Positions 33,752 to 44,538 of a stretch of DNA of 64,000 nt are shown piece by piece. The notes under the pieces are model-generated. The model was not told the DNA's origin and did no database searches. It saw nothing but the letters and a program-made list of their open reading frames with translations. Positions within the stretch are counted from its first letter, which is position 1. Each line of letters opens with the position of its first letter. Made by a program: the position numbers and the translations under genes. Origin of the DNA: Tubulanus polymorphus (Eukaryota; Nemertea; Palaeonemertea; Tubulaniformes; Tubulanidae); the NCBI RefSeq assembly GCF_964204645.1, contig NC_134032.1, forward strand, positions 5,823,175 through 5,887,174, read 5' to 3'.

Positions 33752-36069
33752 TTTGATATGACTCACGAGGAGAGAAAATATCGATGAAAAATCAAGACAA
33801 AAATGCTTAAAAAGCGACTTTACAGCAGTTTTATGAACGTGAGTTGATTTAGGGATCATTTGAATTGAAGCAATCTTGTGTCGTGAATTTTCATTTTAAT
33901 ACCTGGTGATTGTTTTGATTGCCATTGAAGTGTAGCGAACATTCACTTACTAATAAATTACACACAACACAAGCAAGGCATTGCCATAGGGATAAGGTTC
34001 TTGGATGTACTCAGCTTTGTTGTGGTAATTATCTGTGTTCATAGCATCAGAGTGGTTGAAAGAGTACTGCACTTTGATATCAAGGGGCTGACACGTAGCA
34101 GTTTTCTGGTATTTAGGCCATAAAATAAATTAGGCCTACTTGAATCTCTTTAGCAGCCGCCTGGAGTTTTTGGTTTACCTTTGTCAGCGATATGATGTTG
34201 GCATTGTGCCAATTCATGTCAAATCGCGGTAAGTTTTTTATGTGAGCATTTGTTTCATTGGTTCTCGGCTTAAAAACGACGTATAATCGATGCGATTGAA
34301 GACATGGTCAACTGAGTTAAAATTCTACGAAAACTGTTTTTGGCGGGAAATTTCTTAGCTCTCGCGTATAAAATTGCAATGACCTCGATTGGGGGGCGTT
34401 GTCTCTACGAGCAAATGGGATTGGCTGTTTTTGGGATATACGGGGAATTCCGGCGCTACTAAAATAATTATGGGAAAGCTATAGAATGGCGTACGTTTCA
34501 TTTAGGTGCCGTATACGTGCAAATTTTAAATGCTCATTGCTGGTGAGGATGTAATTATTTCACACATCCGCCATAGGTATTGTTTCATTTTAATACCCGG
34601 TGATTGATTTGATTGACATCGAAGTGTAAGTGAACATTCACTTACACAAGGCCTCCACGTGCGCACGGAAATCATTAGATTAGACTGTTGCACACAAACA
34701 TACGCGCGTACAGTATAGACCCTACACTAAAACTATAGTGATACTGTAACGCTGCTTGCTGGCGCGTTTGACATTTCATCAGCAGAAGATGAGCGCTGTG
34801 TTTTCTGTTTGAAAGAATTTGTAATAAATTGTAATTTCCTGTGACCTGTAAATACTAAGCAGCAAACTATAGGTATAGTAGGTCGAGGTCTGAATATTGT
34901 AGTGGTAAATTCCAGGATTTAAAACGATCTAATACGCCGATTCCTGAATGCACCGATATTTTAGCTTCCGCGGCCATACATTCAGCCACCCTCTGATATG
35001 TGACATCATAGGCCTATGAATTTTATTTGAATATTTTTTCATATTATGAAAAATATTTCTTTGAAAATATAAAATAGTTTCCATGCCGCGCCTACCTGTA
35101 CCCTACAAAATTTTGGATGTGGACCGTAAACAAATGTATATCTTTGGTCTTATTTGACTACAAAATAATCCTTTAAGAAAGATAAAATACAATATTTAAA
35201 CTTGTAGAACTTTGAAGTCACGAATTAAAAAGATTTTTCAAGCAATGCCCTTACCCCAAACAACCTCTAGCCTTCAAGGTAAACCACACTTTGCCCATGG
35301 GCAATTTATTTACCTATTGAAGCTACAATTTAACATAGCAAGACCTCAGAGGTCTTGCTAGTCTTCATATAGGCTAGCTATCATTAGAGATTGCGGAATA
35401 CTTTATATAGAATATAAAATATAAACCTCCCTCCTCGATGGTTTTTTTACAACTTCTGATGAGAATAAAGTAATTTATTTTACATGGCCTTACTGTTGGA
35501 AAGATCAGGGTTTAGATAAAGGTTCCTTGTGTTTCTTATATATGGGCTTACACTCGGACTGGCGGTAGTTGCGTTGTCAGAAGCCTGAGTGTCTTCAACT
35601 TCTTAGTCATGAACATGACGCTGGTAGTCCCTATCATTTCGTAAATGGAGTTCCTTGTTGGATGATGACTGGGCGATTCAACTGGAGTGATGAGGAGTTT
35701 TGTCACGAGTAAGAGAGATGTTATGGACGCTATTTCTCACAGCGTGATCTGAATTATGCGCAGCAGAAGTTGCACACGACATGTCCTCTTTATTCGATTA
35801 CTTCACCACAAATGCCGTTTGAACACTAGTTTCAAAATCATTAAAATAGCTGGGTTTTCATCTTTCGCGTCCTGACATACAAATAACCTGTGTGGTATGG
35901 ATTGTGTTCCAGTTCCTCGTTGATTTAATGAAAAAACCTTGTTTTGATAGGGCCCTATTGATTTTATTTTTGCAATTGGCAAATACCATTTGACAAAAAA
36001 TGCTGTAATGGTAAAATAAAGGCTTCTTAAAATTTCGTCATTGAAAAGAACCCATTTTCCTAATTTCAG
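33752..36069. other. Upstream region of the RITA1-like gene
   Basis: No coding feature recognised. A direct repeat (GGTGATTG.TTTGATTG.CAT.GAAGTGTA..GAACATTCACTTAC) occurs at 33890-33950 and 34587-34647. A noncoding first exon of the RITA1-like gene should lie here or further upstream; the acceptor ttcag at 36065-36069 is the only part visible. Confidence 0.4.
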
Positions 36070-36099
36070 CAGCTTTTCAAAAAATGATGAGAACAAGTG

Positions 36100-36403
36100 A
36101 TGAGAAATAACAATATCAACGCCATGCCGACGAAATCAGTGTCAGATGATCTGAGCGTATCAGGCAGTCGGCCCGCGAGTGCTCGGGGCGTATCGGGTGC
36201 CCAGGCTGGTAATCAACCAGCTACACCTCTGGCCACGCGTTCTAAACGTAACTCGTATAAGAAAGTCGGCGAAACGTCGTACGTCGATGAATTGTTATTT
36301 GGTCGACCCATCGCAGAAACAAGCTTCGAGGCCCCATGGGGTGAACAGAAAGATCTGCGGAGTGCCCGTCCCCTTTTGTGGTCTCCGCCCTCCACCGGGA
36401 CAG
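36100..36403 (+). CDS. RITA1: RITA1-like gene, first coding exon
   Basis: Encodes a Ser/Ala/Pro-rich leader, a basic patch RSKRNSYKK (residues 48-55 region, possible nuclear localisation signal), module 1 (SYVDELLFG, FEAPWGE) and the LWSP motif. Ends one base into codon 102 at ACAG before gtttgt. Confidence 0.76.
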
Positions 36404-39400
36404 GTTTGTATTTATCAGCTCACTACAGACTACTTGATCTGAGGCACACATCTGTGTACTGTCTTGGGGATCATTGCGTCATGGAAAGAGGCGGAATTGA
36501 CCGTGTCCAATGTTTTAGGTTATGGAATTGAACAAAAATGATCTAAGACTGATCTTAAATTGTTAGGTTGGCTACAGAATCAAAATGAGCTCAGACTGGT
36601 CTTGAGCTCTTAGTTCGACTATAGAACCAGGAGCTTAGATTGGTCCTTAGTTGTGTGATTGGTCTTGATTCAAGTTGTCAACTCATTACCTGCCCTTATG
36701 ACGTGATTCCAAAAGTCACCCTTAATCTTAAAACTAACTGTGAGTTGTTAGATTGGCTAAACAACTAAGTCGGTCTTAGACAGTTAACGTCCCACGATCC
36801 CAGCCAACTCTATAGAGGGGAATGTTTGTAAAAGTTTACACCCTATGATCCCAGCCAACTCAACAGAGGGGAATATTTGAAACAATTTACGCCCTTCGAT
36901 CCCAGCCAACTCTACGGAGGGGAATATTTGAAACATGATTGTAGACATTTTCGACGATTAGAATCAGTCCAATATTGGTGGATTAATTTCAAATACCAGT
37001 CCTATGTGATTAGTCTCTACTGGAACTATTTAACCCTTTCAATGCCACATAGTGTCTCCGCTGCTGTACCGGAGGGAATTTAGGGGTTTATAGGGGTATA
37101 TTTGAAACTTCATAGAATAATTACCATGGTATCTGACACAGAAAATTTATATAGCATGTTGTTGATAACTTTTGGGCCAACAATGTAGACATAAATAATT
37201 TGGATCATCCTCCCTCTGCAGAGACTCGAACCTGATGGCATCGCTACACTCAGCCACGGCACGAACCCCTGCATCAGTAGACCGGGTGCGCAGGTACATG
37301 CGCAGCTTTCCGAACGAAAACTGGCGGCACCAATCAGATTGCTCGTTGTATAATCGTTGAGGCAAATTTCAAGGAAGAACTATAAATGGGAAAACCCGGG
37401 CTAAAATAAAACGGGATTTCTGATTGGCTAAAAATCACATCATCTGAACTGCGCATGTATCTGCGCACACGGTCGATTATGGCAGGGTTTCGTGCCGTGG
37501 CAATCTCGATGCCATCAGGTTCGAATCCCTGCCGGGGAGGATGAATTTGGATATAAGTGAACTTGAGGTCAAGGTCACATACTCCAAGATGGCCGCCATT
37601 AAAAAAAATTCACGAATAAGTTTCAGATAAACTGCTCTGTCTACCAGCAAAATGCACTGATCTATTCAATTCCAACTGAAATCAAATGCCATACCGTATT
37701 TTCCGGTGTATAAGTTGAGTTATTGAGACCAAAAATCATGTCCAAAAAAACGTAGGTCGACTTATACACCGGCTACACTTTCGATATCGTTTTAAACTGA
37801 CGAACGATGTTTAGAGTTCAAGGTCGCCATGATGAAATGGAATATTAATTCATGTTAGGCTACACTCATATACCAATTAGAATTTAGGATGTTGATAAAA
37901 ATAGTTTCTTATAGTTTGGAAATGTTTCAAAATTAACTAATGTTAAAAATCAAAAGAGAAAGAAAACTGCGTATATTCATTGTACAGTGTTTATATAAGC
38001 CGCGATGCTGTGGCAGCGTGCCAATAATCAATACACAGTCAGTCTAATACTAGACTACAGGCGCGCAGCATTCAACGTATACACTATACATTCAACACGT
38101 GGATACAAACAATGAGCACTAATCCGGTAATTTAATATTAGAAACAACAGATCCCAATGATTTAACACTTTGACTGCGGCACCCGAGTTAACTCGGGTTC
38201 TAAGGCCCGATTTTTTACTGCGGCGCCCGAGTTAACTCGTTTTTATGCACCCGTTCAGTGGCGACTCCTGTTTTTGGGAAACGGTACCACGGAACTATTA
38301 TTTGTTCACGAATGCAACTAACAGGCTTCCATACTGCATTCTAATGTTGATTTCGAATCGATTTTGTTATTGTACGGGTAGGTAGAGGCGCTGAATGTAC
38401 AGTGCTTATCTATGGGTGAGTTTCAAAACAAAGATGGCTGCGCCCAGGAGACAAGGTGGTAGACAGCTAACGGACTTAGAAATAAGCGAAATATTTGCCG
38501 ACAGTGATTCGGAAAATGAACTTTTCGATGAACAAAATGCTGCAGCAGATGATGAGGAGGCCAGGTTAAGCTCTGAGGCTTCGGAAATTGAATCAAACGG
38601 TGAATCAAATGATGCGCATGATTTGGACTCTGAAAATAATTCTGAAATTTCGGCCAGCGGCAGTGATGAATCGAACGATGATGATATAGCCCCAGTGGCC
38701 GCCCCAGCCCCCCCACCAGTTCAACGTGGTAGAGGCTTAGTAAGGAGGGGTGCTAGAGGTAGAGGGGCAAATCGTGGACGTGGTCGGGGCCGTGTTCCAG
38801 CTAATAGGCCTGATCCGGATGCAGGATGGAGTGACACTAATGTGCAGCCAGTTGTTGGTGCCTTTACAGGTACACCTGGATTGAATGTAAACATGGACAG
38901 TGATGAGCCTATTGATTATTTTAGGCTTTATGTAACTGATGAACTTATAGACATTCTAGTTACTCAGACTAATTTGTATGCTTCTCAATTTATTAGAGAT
39001 GCACAGCTGAAGCCTAAATCGAGGGTCCACGCATGGAAAGATGTTGACGCACAAGAAATGTGGCGTTTCCTTATGCTACTCTTCATGATGGGTATTATAA
39101 AAAAACCCACTATAAACATGTATTGGTCTAAAAAGAAAACAGTCAGAACTCCATTTTTCAATGAAACCATGCCTCGTGATCGATTTCTGCTGATATTGAA
39201 ATTTTTTCATTGTAACGACAACGATGCTCGTCCTGGTGACAACCAGGATCGGTTATACAAAGTCCGCCCTGTCTATGATCACCTCACACGCAAATTTACC
39301 GAAGTTTACACGCCCACGGAACATTTATCATTAGACGAAGGGGTGTTGAAGTGGCGCGGGAGACTAGTGTTTCGTTGTTATAACCCCCAAAAGCCCGAAA

Positions 39401-42400
39401 AATATGGAATGAAGTCGTACATGGTATCGGAATCCGAATCTGGGTATTTGTACAGTTTTAGTCTCTATTGTGGCATGAACCGGAATGTTCCTACCATATG
39501 TGATGATACCCTACAGCCTTTATATGGTAAGAACTATAAAGTTTACATGGATAACTTCTACAATAGCAGGAAGGTATCCCAGCACTTGCTCAATAATAGG
39601 ACTCACACATGCGGAACTGTTCGTATAAACCGCGGTCTTCCAAAGGCGCTTGTTCAACAAAGCAAAGAACTTCGACGTGGCGATGTCGCTTTCCGTCAAA
39701 AGGATGGAATAATGTTTCTGCTATGGCTAGATAAGAGACTGGTAAAAATGGTATCCACTTTACATGATTCTTCTATGGCAGAAACAGGTAAACAGGATAA
39801 AGATGGAAATCTGATTAGAAAACCGCAATGCATAATTGATTATAACCATTTTATGTCTGGTGTGGACCACTGTGATCAGATGTCGCGTTATTATCCGTGT
39901 GTTTTGAAAACTGTGAAATGGACAAAAAAATAGTACTATATCTCATTCATCTATCAGCAGTGAACAGTTATTTCCTGTATCAAAAGAATCCCAATAAGGA
40001 CAAACTTCATCTTCTGGAATTTTTGGAGCGTATAATTGAATCTATGGCTGAACTTGCGGGTGAAGTTCCCGTGGGACATCAGGCCAATAGGGGACCACAG
40101 GGAGATCCAGTTACAAGGCTTACAGGAGGGGCAGCTAATCATGCATTTGTTTTGATCCCCCCTACTGCCAAGAAACAAAACCCAACCAGAGTATGCAGGG
40201 TTTGCTCAAAAAAGGGCATGAGAAGCGAGTCTAGATATATGTGCCGCAACTGTGAAACCCCCCTTCATCCTGAATGTTACTCTGCATATCACTCCAAAAA
40301 GATTTACTGGGTGTAAAATATCATAAAACCAAAGAATAAAAGACAAGAGTAAGGTAAGACATTATTTTTTCTTCATTTATTGCTCTTTTATTGAAGGACT
40401 ACAAAATTTAACATTTTTTGGAAAAAACGTTAGCACAGGGGTACATACGCGTTTCTAAAATTTCAGCAGTCAAAGTGTTAATAATGCAAACAGTGGTAAA
40501 AACTCTCAACTACTATGAGAATGACATCGGAACTGTTTTCAATGTGACATATGTAAACACATGAAGAAGCGACTCGACTTATACACCGACTATAGCCCTA
40601 GCACAACTTTTTAAACTGAAAATTTGACCTCGACTTATACACCGGGTCGACTTGTACACCGGAAAATACGGTATATCCTTACTTTATGTAGTAAAAATTT
40701 AAATAGAAAGCAATAGAACAACTAAAAGATTTATTTTTCCACTCATTTACCAACTTCTCCACCGATATGTCGGAAGGCCTGATGTAAGGGGTTTCATTGG
40801 GGTATAATTTCAGGCCTCAGAAAATTGTTACCTATGTATTTGACACTGATACATTGTATATACCATGGTGTTGATAACCATTGGGCTTACAAATAAGACA
40901 AATTATTTGGATGTATGTGACCTTGAGAATGGACAGTTTCTGGTTCTTCGTCATTGTAATAGGTGTCCGTTGCCATAACAACCGTATCAACAGGGTCTAA
41001 AAAAATTGTCACTGATTTCATTTTCATCATCAAAATCATTGCCGGCACCATAAACCTATTTTCTGACTAAGTCTCATCATCTGAACTGCTTCTGTCATAT
41101 TCGTTGTCACTCTCAATTTGTTCACTACCAAATTCCAAGTGACCAGCATCACTGTCAGCATCATATACGAGCTGCTGAACCGTTTCATCCAGCCAAATTG
41201 TTTTTTAGCCCACTTGGGACTTTAGTCCCAGCGGGCTATTGCGTTCACTTTTTGTCCGTCGTCCGTTCGTCCGTCCGTCCGTAGACGGAATCCAGTTATT
41301 TTGGGAAGTTTTGAAGACGCTTCAAGGTAATGTCTTGATATTTGGGTTACACATGTATCTACCCTAGACACATCTTCAGCCCAAAAACTGGCCCTGTCAG
41401 ATTCAAGATGGCCGACTGGCAGCCATTGTTGTTCGCCAAAATCAGCACTTTTTACACATTTTTGAACTTTTTGAGGGAAATTTTGAAGACGCTTTGATCA
41501 ATTACCTTGATCTTTCAGATATATGTGAATTCCTCCAGGGCCCATCAGCATAAGAAAAATTGGGTCGATCGGACTCAAGATGGCCGTCCTATGACCTTTT
41601 TAGTGCCCAAAAATTTTAATTTTGGCCCAAATTCTGAGTCCTGTAGCTTCCTACTGGTTTATCATTTCTCATTGCAATTTGTGATGGGTATTCTTTGGAA
41701 AGGGATGTTTTATACCTGAGACAGGTATTTTTCATCAGCCAATTATGACGCAATTGGCGGCCATCTTGGTGTCAGCAGTACTCGTTCGTAAGTGGGAAAA
41801 AGTTTTTCCACGTTATATTGATACCTAAGCGTATTTTGTTACCACAATCATTTAGAAAGTTGTAGCTCATAACGTGTTCTATGATTGTGGTGAGTTTCAA
41901 GGTCATTGGTTTTTGTATATGGCCACCAGGGGGCGTTGAATAATGCAATATCTTAGTATTTCTATATTATATTGGTATCAATGCATATTTTGTAACCACA
42001 ATCAATTGCAAAGTTGTAGCTCATGACATCATCTATGATTGTGGCAAGTTTTAAGGCCATTAGTTATTCTATATGGTCACCAGGGGGCGATAAATGGTAG
42101 AATAACTTAGTATTTCCTTATTATATTGGTACCTAGGCATATTTTGTTACCATGATCAATTACAAAGTTATAGTTCGTGACATGTTCTATGATTGTGGTG
42201 AGTTTCAAGGTCATTGGGTTTTAAATATGGTCACCAGGGGGCGTTGAATAGTAGAATAACTTAGTATTTCCATATTAAAGTGGTAACAAGGCATATTTTG
42301 TTATCACAATCAGTTACAAAATCGTAGCTGCTGACATGTTCTATGATTGTGGTGAGTTTCAAGGTCATTGGATTCTGTATATGGTCACCAGGGGGCGTTG

Positions 42401-43152
42401 AATATTGAAATTGTTAGATTGTTGAGCATTTGGAACCACTTCCCAAGTGGGCATGGTGTCCCTGGACCCCTAGTTTTCATGGATGTTGCCATCTTGGATT
42501 TTATGCAGATGGCAGCACCGGCTGATACTGATAGATATGCCCTTCTAGAAGAAGGATTAAGTGATACCGTATCACATACGGCACGGGTATGCTAGCTTGC
42601 CAATTTGTACTGTATGCCATACGGTTGTGGTATTGTAAGGGTCAATGAATATAGTTGTACGAACCTTTAGATACTAGAAAGGTAAACCACTTTGCCAGTG
42701 CCAAATTATTATATCTAAAACTGACCTTTCATCTGAATTTGATTTCAGGAGTGAATCCCAGAGTCCGACCAAAATCTTCACCTAGAAATCAGAAGAAATT
42801 CCGGATGACCGCTCACAAAGACTCTTACGTCGATGAGACTTTATTCGGGCCGGCACCGGTTTATTGTGGTTGGGAGGCCCCTTGGGGCGAGCGCAGTCCA
42901 AAAACGCGCCCATTCCTATTCTCACCGACAGACTATCGCGTTAAGAAGGGCTGGGGCAGCTCGGCGGCTGGAGAGGTTGGACCAACAGCTACTAAACAGA
43001 TTCCTCCCCAGGGAATGCAGCGATCCAAACTCGATACCGCGTTGCAAATACCGGAACATTCGGGTGCGGACTACTGGCAGAGGCCAGCAGCGCCCTCTAG
43101 TGCTAGGAGTACAGCGCGGGAAACTAAACCAGCGTTGAAACCCTGGAGATGA
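36100..43152 (+). CDS. RITA1: RITA1-like RBPJ-interacting and tubulin-associated protein, two exons
   Basis: Join 36100-36403 and 42749-43152 gives 708 nt, 235 aa plus stop, in frame across gtttgt / gatttcag borders. Residues 60-68 read SYVDELLFG (first copy) and exon 2 has SYVDETLFG; both are followed by an EAPWGE block. Human RITA1 has the same duplicated S-Y-x-D-E-x-L-F-G signature and ends in K-P-x-W-(K/R); here the end is ALKPWR. LWSP at residues 93-96 (36376-36387) matches the hydrophobic-Trp-x-Pro motif with which RITA1 docks on the RBPJ beta-trefoil domain. The known protein shuttles RBPJ from the nucleus to tubulin and dampens Notch output. A stop in frame upstream (36085) sets ATG 36100 as earliest start; ATG 36124 is possible. 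The acceptor-like ttcag at 36065-36069 implies a noncoding upstream exon. Length is 235 versus 269 aa in human. Confidence 0.78.
36404..36782. other. Start of RITA1-like intron with diverged repeats
   Basis: Repeating words CTTAG, GACTGGTCTT, TTGTTAGGTTGGCTA occur from 36531 to 36780, too diverged for a firm period. Confidence 0.4.
36783..37040. mobile_element. Degenerate third relative of the foldback family
   Basis: Three ~51-bp units (GATCCCAGCCAACTC..AGGGGAAT) at 36797-36920 resemble the 50-bp core of the two foldback elements. Then 36945-37036 (CAGTCCAATATTGGTGGATT, CCAGTCC, GGAACTATTTAA) is the reverse complement of the left arm of element 1 (19932-20008). The terminal GG..TCCA end is missing, so one end is lost. 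Confidence 0.65.
37190..37555. repeat. Head-to-head pair of tRNA-derived SINE-like repeats
   Basis: Minus-strand copy 37217-37272 reads GTGGCTGAGTG (A-box-like) and GGTTCGAGTC (B-box). Plus-strand copy 37481-37534 has GGTTCGAATCCCTGCC with the A box shortened. The arms pair as an inverted repeat, including TGCGCAGGTACATGCGCAG against its partner at about 37449-37467. A tRNA gene is unlikely because no cloverleaf anticodon arm is formed. Confidence 0.6.
38395..40316 (+). pseudogene. piggyBac transposase (DDE_Tnp_1_7), one frameshift
   Basis: Frame 38395-39933 continues in another frame from about 39920 to the stop at 40314-40316. The break is a run of seven A at 39924-39930 where eight would restore frame, so it is a single-base loss or an assembly error. 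Numbered from 38395, the catalytic Asp candidates are Asp314 (SLDE), Asp386 (YMDN) and Asp491 (GVDHCDQ), all present. An acidic N-terminus and an Arg/Gly-rich patch (111-133) precede the core. The C-terminal zinc finger (CRVCSKKG..CRNC..HPEC) is intact. ATG 38434 (AAGATGG context) is the more likely start. Everything else looks recent. Confidence 0.92.
40335..40340 (+). terminator. Polyadenylation signal of the piggyBac transposase
   Basis: AATAAA 19 bases after the transposase stop codon, inside the element. Confidence 0.6.
40675..41206. other. RITA1-like intron, dispersed repeat copy
   Basis: Segment 40750-40925 (GGGGTTTCATTGGGGTAT, TTTGACACTGATACA, GTTGTTGATAACC, AAATTATTTGGAT) resembles 37030-37210, so the two copies of a dispersed repeat flank the nested piggyBac structure in the same orientation. 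Confidence 0.5.
41207..42460 (+). mobile_element. Repeat element with terminal hairpin and ~153-bp units, copy 1
   Basis: Begins with the near-palindrome AGCCCACTTGGGACT-TT-AGTCCCAGCGGGCT (41207-41237), then a GTCCGTCCGTCC-type run and a unique head. Four units of about 153 bp follow from 41820. Each unit has CATATTTTGTTACCACAATC, GATTGTGGTGAGTTTCAAGG and CACCAGGGGGCG. An end-like CTTCCCAAGTGGGC is at about 42440. No ORF of its own. Class unknown; non-autonomous. Confidence 0.7.
42749..43152 (+). CDS. RITA1: RITA1-like gene, last coding exon
   Basis: Acceptor gatttcag ends at 42748. The exon opens with a basic stretch (PRNQKKFR), then module 2 (SYVDETLFG, WEAPWGE, FLFSPTD), a Gly/Gln/Ser-rich linker and the conserved tail ALKPWR before TGA. 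The FLFSP of this copy aligns with LLWSP of exon 1 but has lost the Trp. Confidence 0.78.
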
Positions 43153-43543
43153 ATATTTGGCCACCAAATCATACCATTCTGACTAAATTGGCATATGTTA
43201 TTGATAGAAATCTGTTTGTAAAATTGTTTATTTACAGAATATGACAGGATATTCAAAGGGGGTTGGGGAGGGCAAATTTGCAATCAACACTGTGTCTGTA
43301 ATACATGGAATACTATCTGGATTGGCACCTGATATTAGAATGCTTTATTGCTTCATTCAAGCTCGCAAAATCATTGGGGTTACAAAATAGATTGTTACAG
43401 TCAAATCTGGTAAAGTCATCATTCAATATGACGTAACATAACCAGGGGCTGATCCAGCCTACCGCTACTACCACTTGAGCGGTACTCAGTGGATTGTAGA
43501 TAGAATGCCCTTCTTTTTTTCAAGTGCTGTGCTGGTAGATGTA
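43153..43543. other. 3' flank of the RITA1-like gene
   Basis: No coding feature. No canonical AATAAA is seen in the first 300 bases after the stop codon, so the polyA site is undefined. Confidence 0.4.
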
Positions 43544-43717
43544 CAGTCAACGCTCAATATACCACCCTCATTTACCACCACCCCTACCTACCGCCAGGTA
43601 TTCTCGATGTACATCTAAAAACGAATACAAAGTAAAACACCCCCGATATACCGCCATAGTCTCTATACTGCCAAAATTGTTCTGCACCGATCTGGCCGGT
43701 ATATTGGTGGTTGACTG
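43544..43717. mobile_element. pogo-like miniature element, 174 bp
   Basis: Inverted ends CAGTCAACGCTCAATATACC and (inverse of right) CAGTCAACCACCAATATACC, flanked by TA on both sides (43542-43543 and 43718-43719). Length, TA target and CAGT termini fit a non-autonomous pogo/Tigger-type element. Confidence 0.8.
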
Positions 43718-43719
43718 TA

Positions 43720-44538
43720 ATTCGAAATGGCCAATTTCAATTATTGAAAATTGGTTAACTTCCTATTTTTAAGAATGATTTCTTTTAACATGTCAAAATG
43801 TCATATTTTGTGGATGCGGTGGATTTGATACCCCAAATTGACTCTCAGATTGCCCTGAGAATTCAAAATTTTCTGTGATATAGGTGCCTTTTCACAGTTA
43901 AGCAGTACTCAAAAACCTAGGCTAGATCCGCCCCTAATAACTTAATTCCTAATGATGCGTTTTTGGGTCCTGATTTGTGTATATGTTTCTACAGGTTGTC
44001 AAAATAATGATTAACCAAACCTTGATGACAAAGCGTGTTTGACTGTACAGTACAGTAAACCTTGGTTAATCTGACCACATTTAAACTGTATAGGTACTTA
44101 TTCAGTATGCATAAATTGGCCCCGGTTTAAAGTAATCGTATTCCCATTTCTTCATTGAATTTGTTATCCACTATTTATATTTTCACTTATTCGTTAGACA
44201 TATATACATGGTCCTATTGTCTCATTTCTATTTGTGAAACCTCATGTGTAGGCCTAATCAGTATCAACTGTCAGTGTCATTCATTTATAGTGAAAAGAAT
44301 GTAGCAGAAGATTCCTTATGATGACTCAATGCCTTTAAAACTCCTACTGAACTGAAAATGCTGAAAATGCTTTAAATGGTGTTCGAAACTTATTTCTTGA
44401 GGAAGATAGCACAGGGAAAGCCCTTCAGAAAGGCATCAAGAACATGGTCCTTAGCAGGAACATGGTATTGACAGATTTTTGCCCTCAAAAGTAAAATCAG
44501 TTGATCCTTCTGGACCAATGGTCCTTCATTTAATTTTT
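43720..44538. other. Intergenic DNA
   Basis: No gene recognised. A single pogo-like end (TACAGTAAACCTTGGTTAAT) is at about 44050, without a clear partner. Confidence 0.4.

Larger units (their letters stand above)
38166..40477 (+). mobile_element. piggyBac-family DNA transposon, 2.3 kb
   Basis: Bounded by TTAA on both sides (38162-38165 and 40478-40481). Inverted ends start CACTTTGACTGC (12 identical, 13 of 14). Two subterminal palindromes CCGAGTTAACTCG lie at about 38181 and 38228, within a repeated ACTGCGGC.CCCGAGTTAACTCG unit, on the left side only. It carries one transposase frame with a single frameshift. It sits in the RITA1-like intron in the sense orientation. Confidence 0.93.
37691..40674. 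mobile_element. Inverted-repeat element split by piggyBac
   Basis: Left end ATACCGTATTTTCCGGTGTA (37691) matches the inverse of the right end, which finishes ACCGGAAAATACGGTAT (40674), about 24 of 25 positions. Both ends also carry CGACTTATACACCGG subterminally. Without the piggyBac copy and one TTAA, it is about 670 bp with no transposase; TA target duplication is possible. Confidence 0.75.

Noticed and set aside
36179-36451. Alternative plus and minus frames over RITA1 exon 1
   Set aside because: Shadow frames; the SYVDE-LFG module and splice phase are in the 36100 frame.
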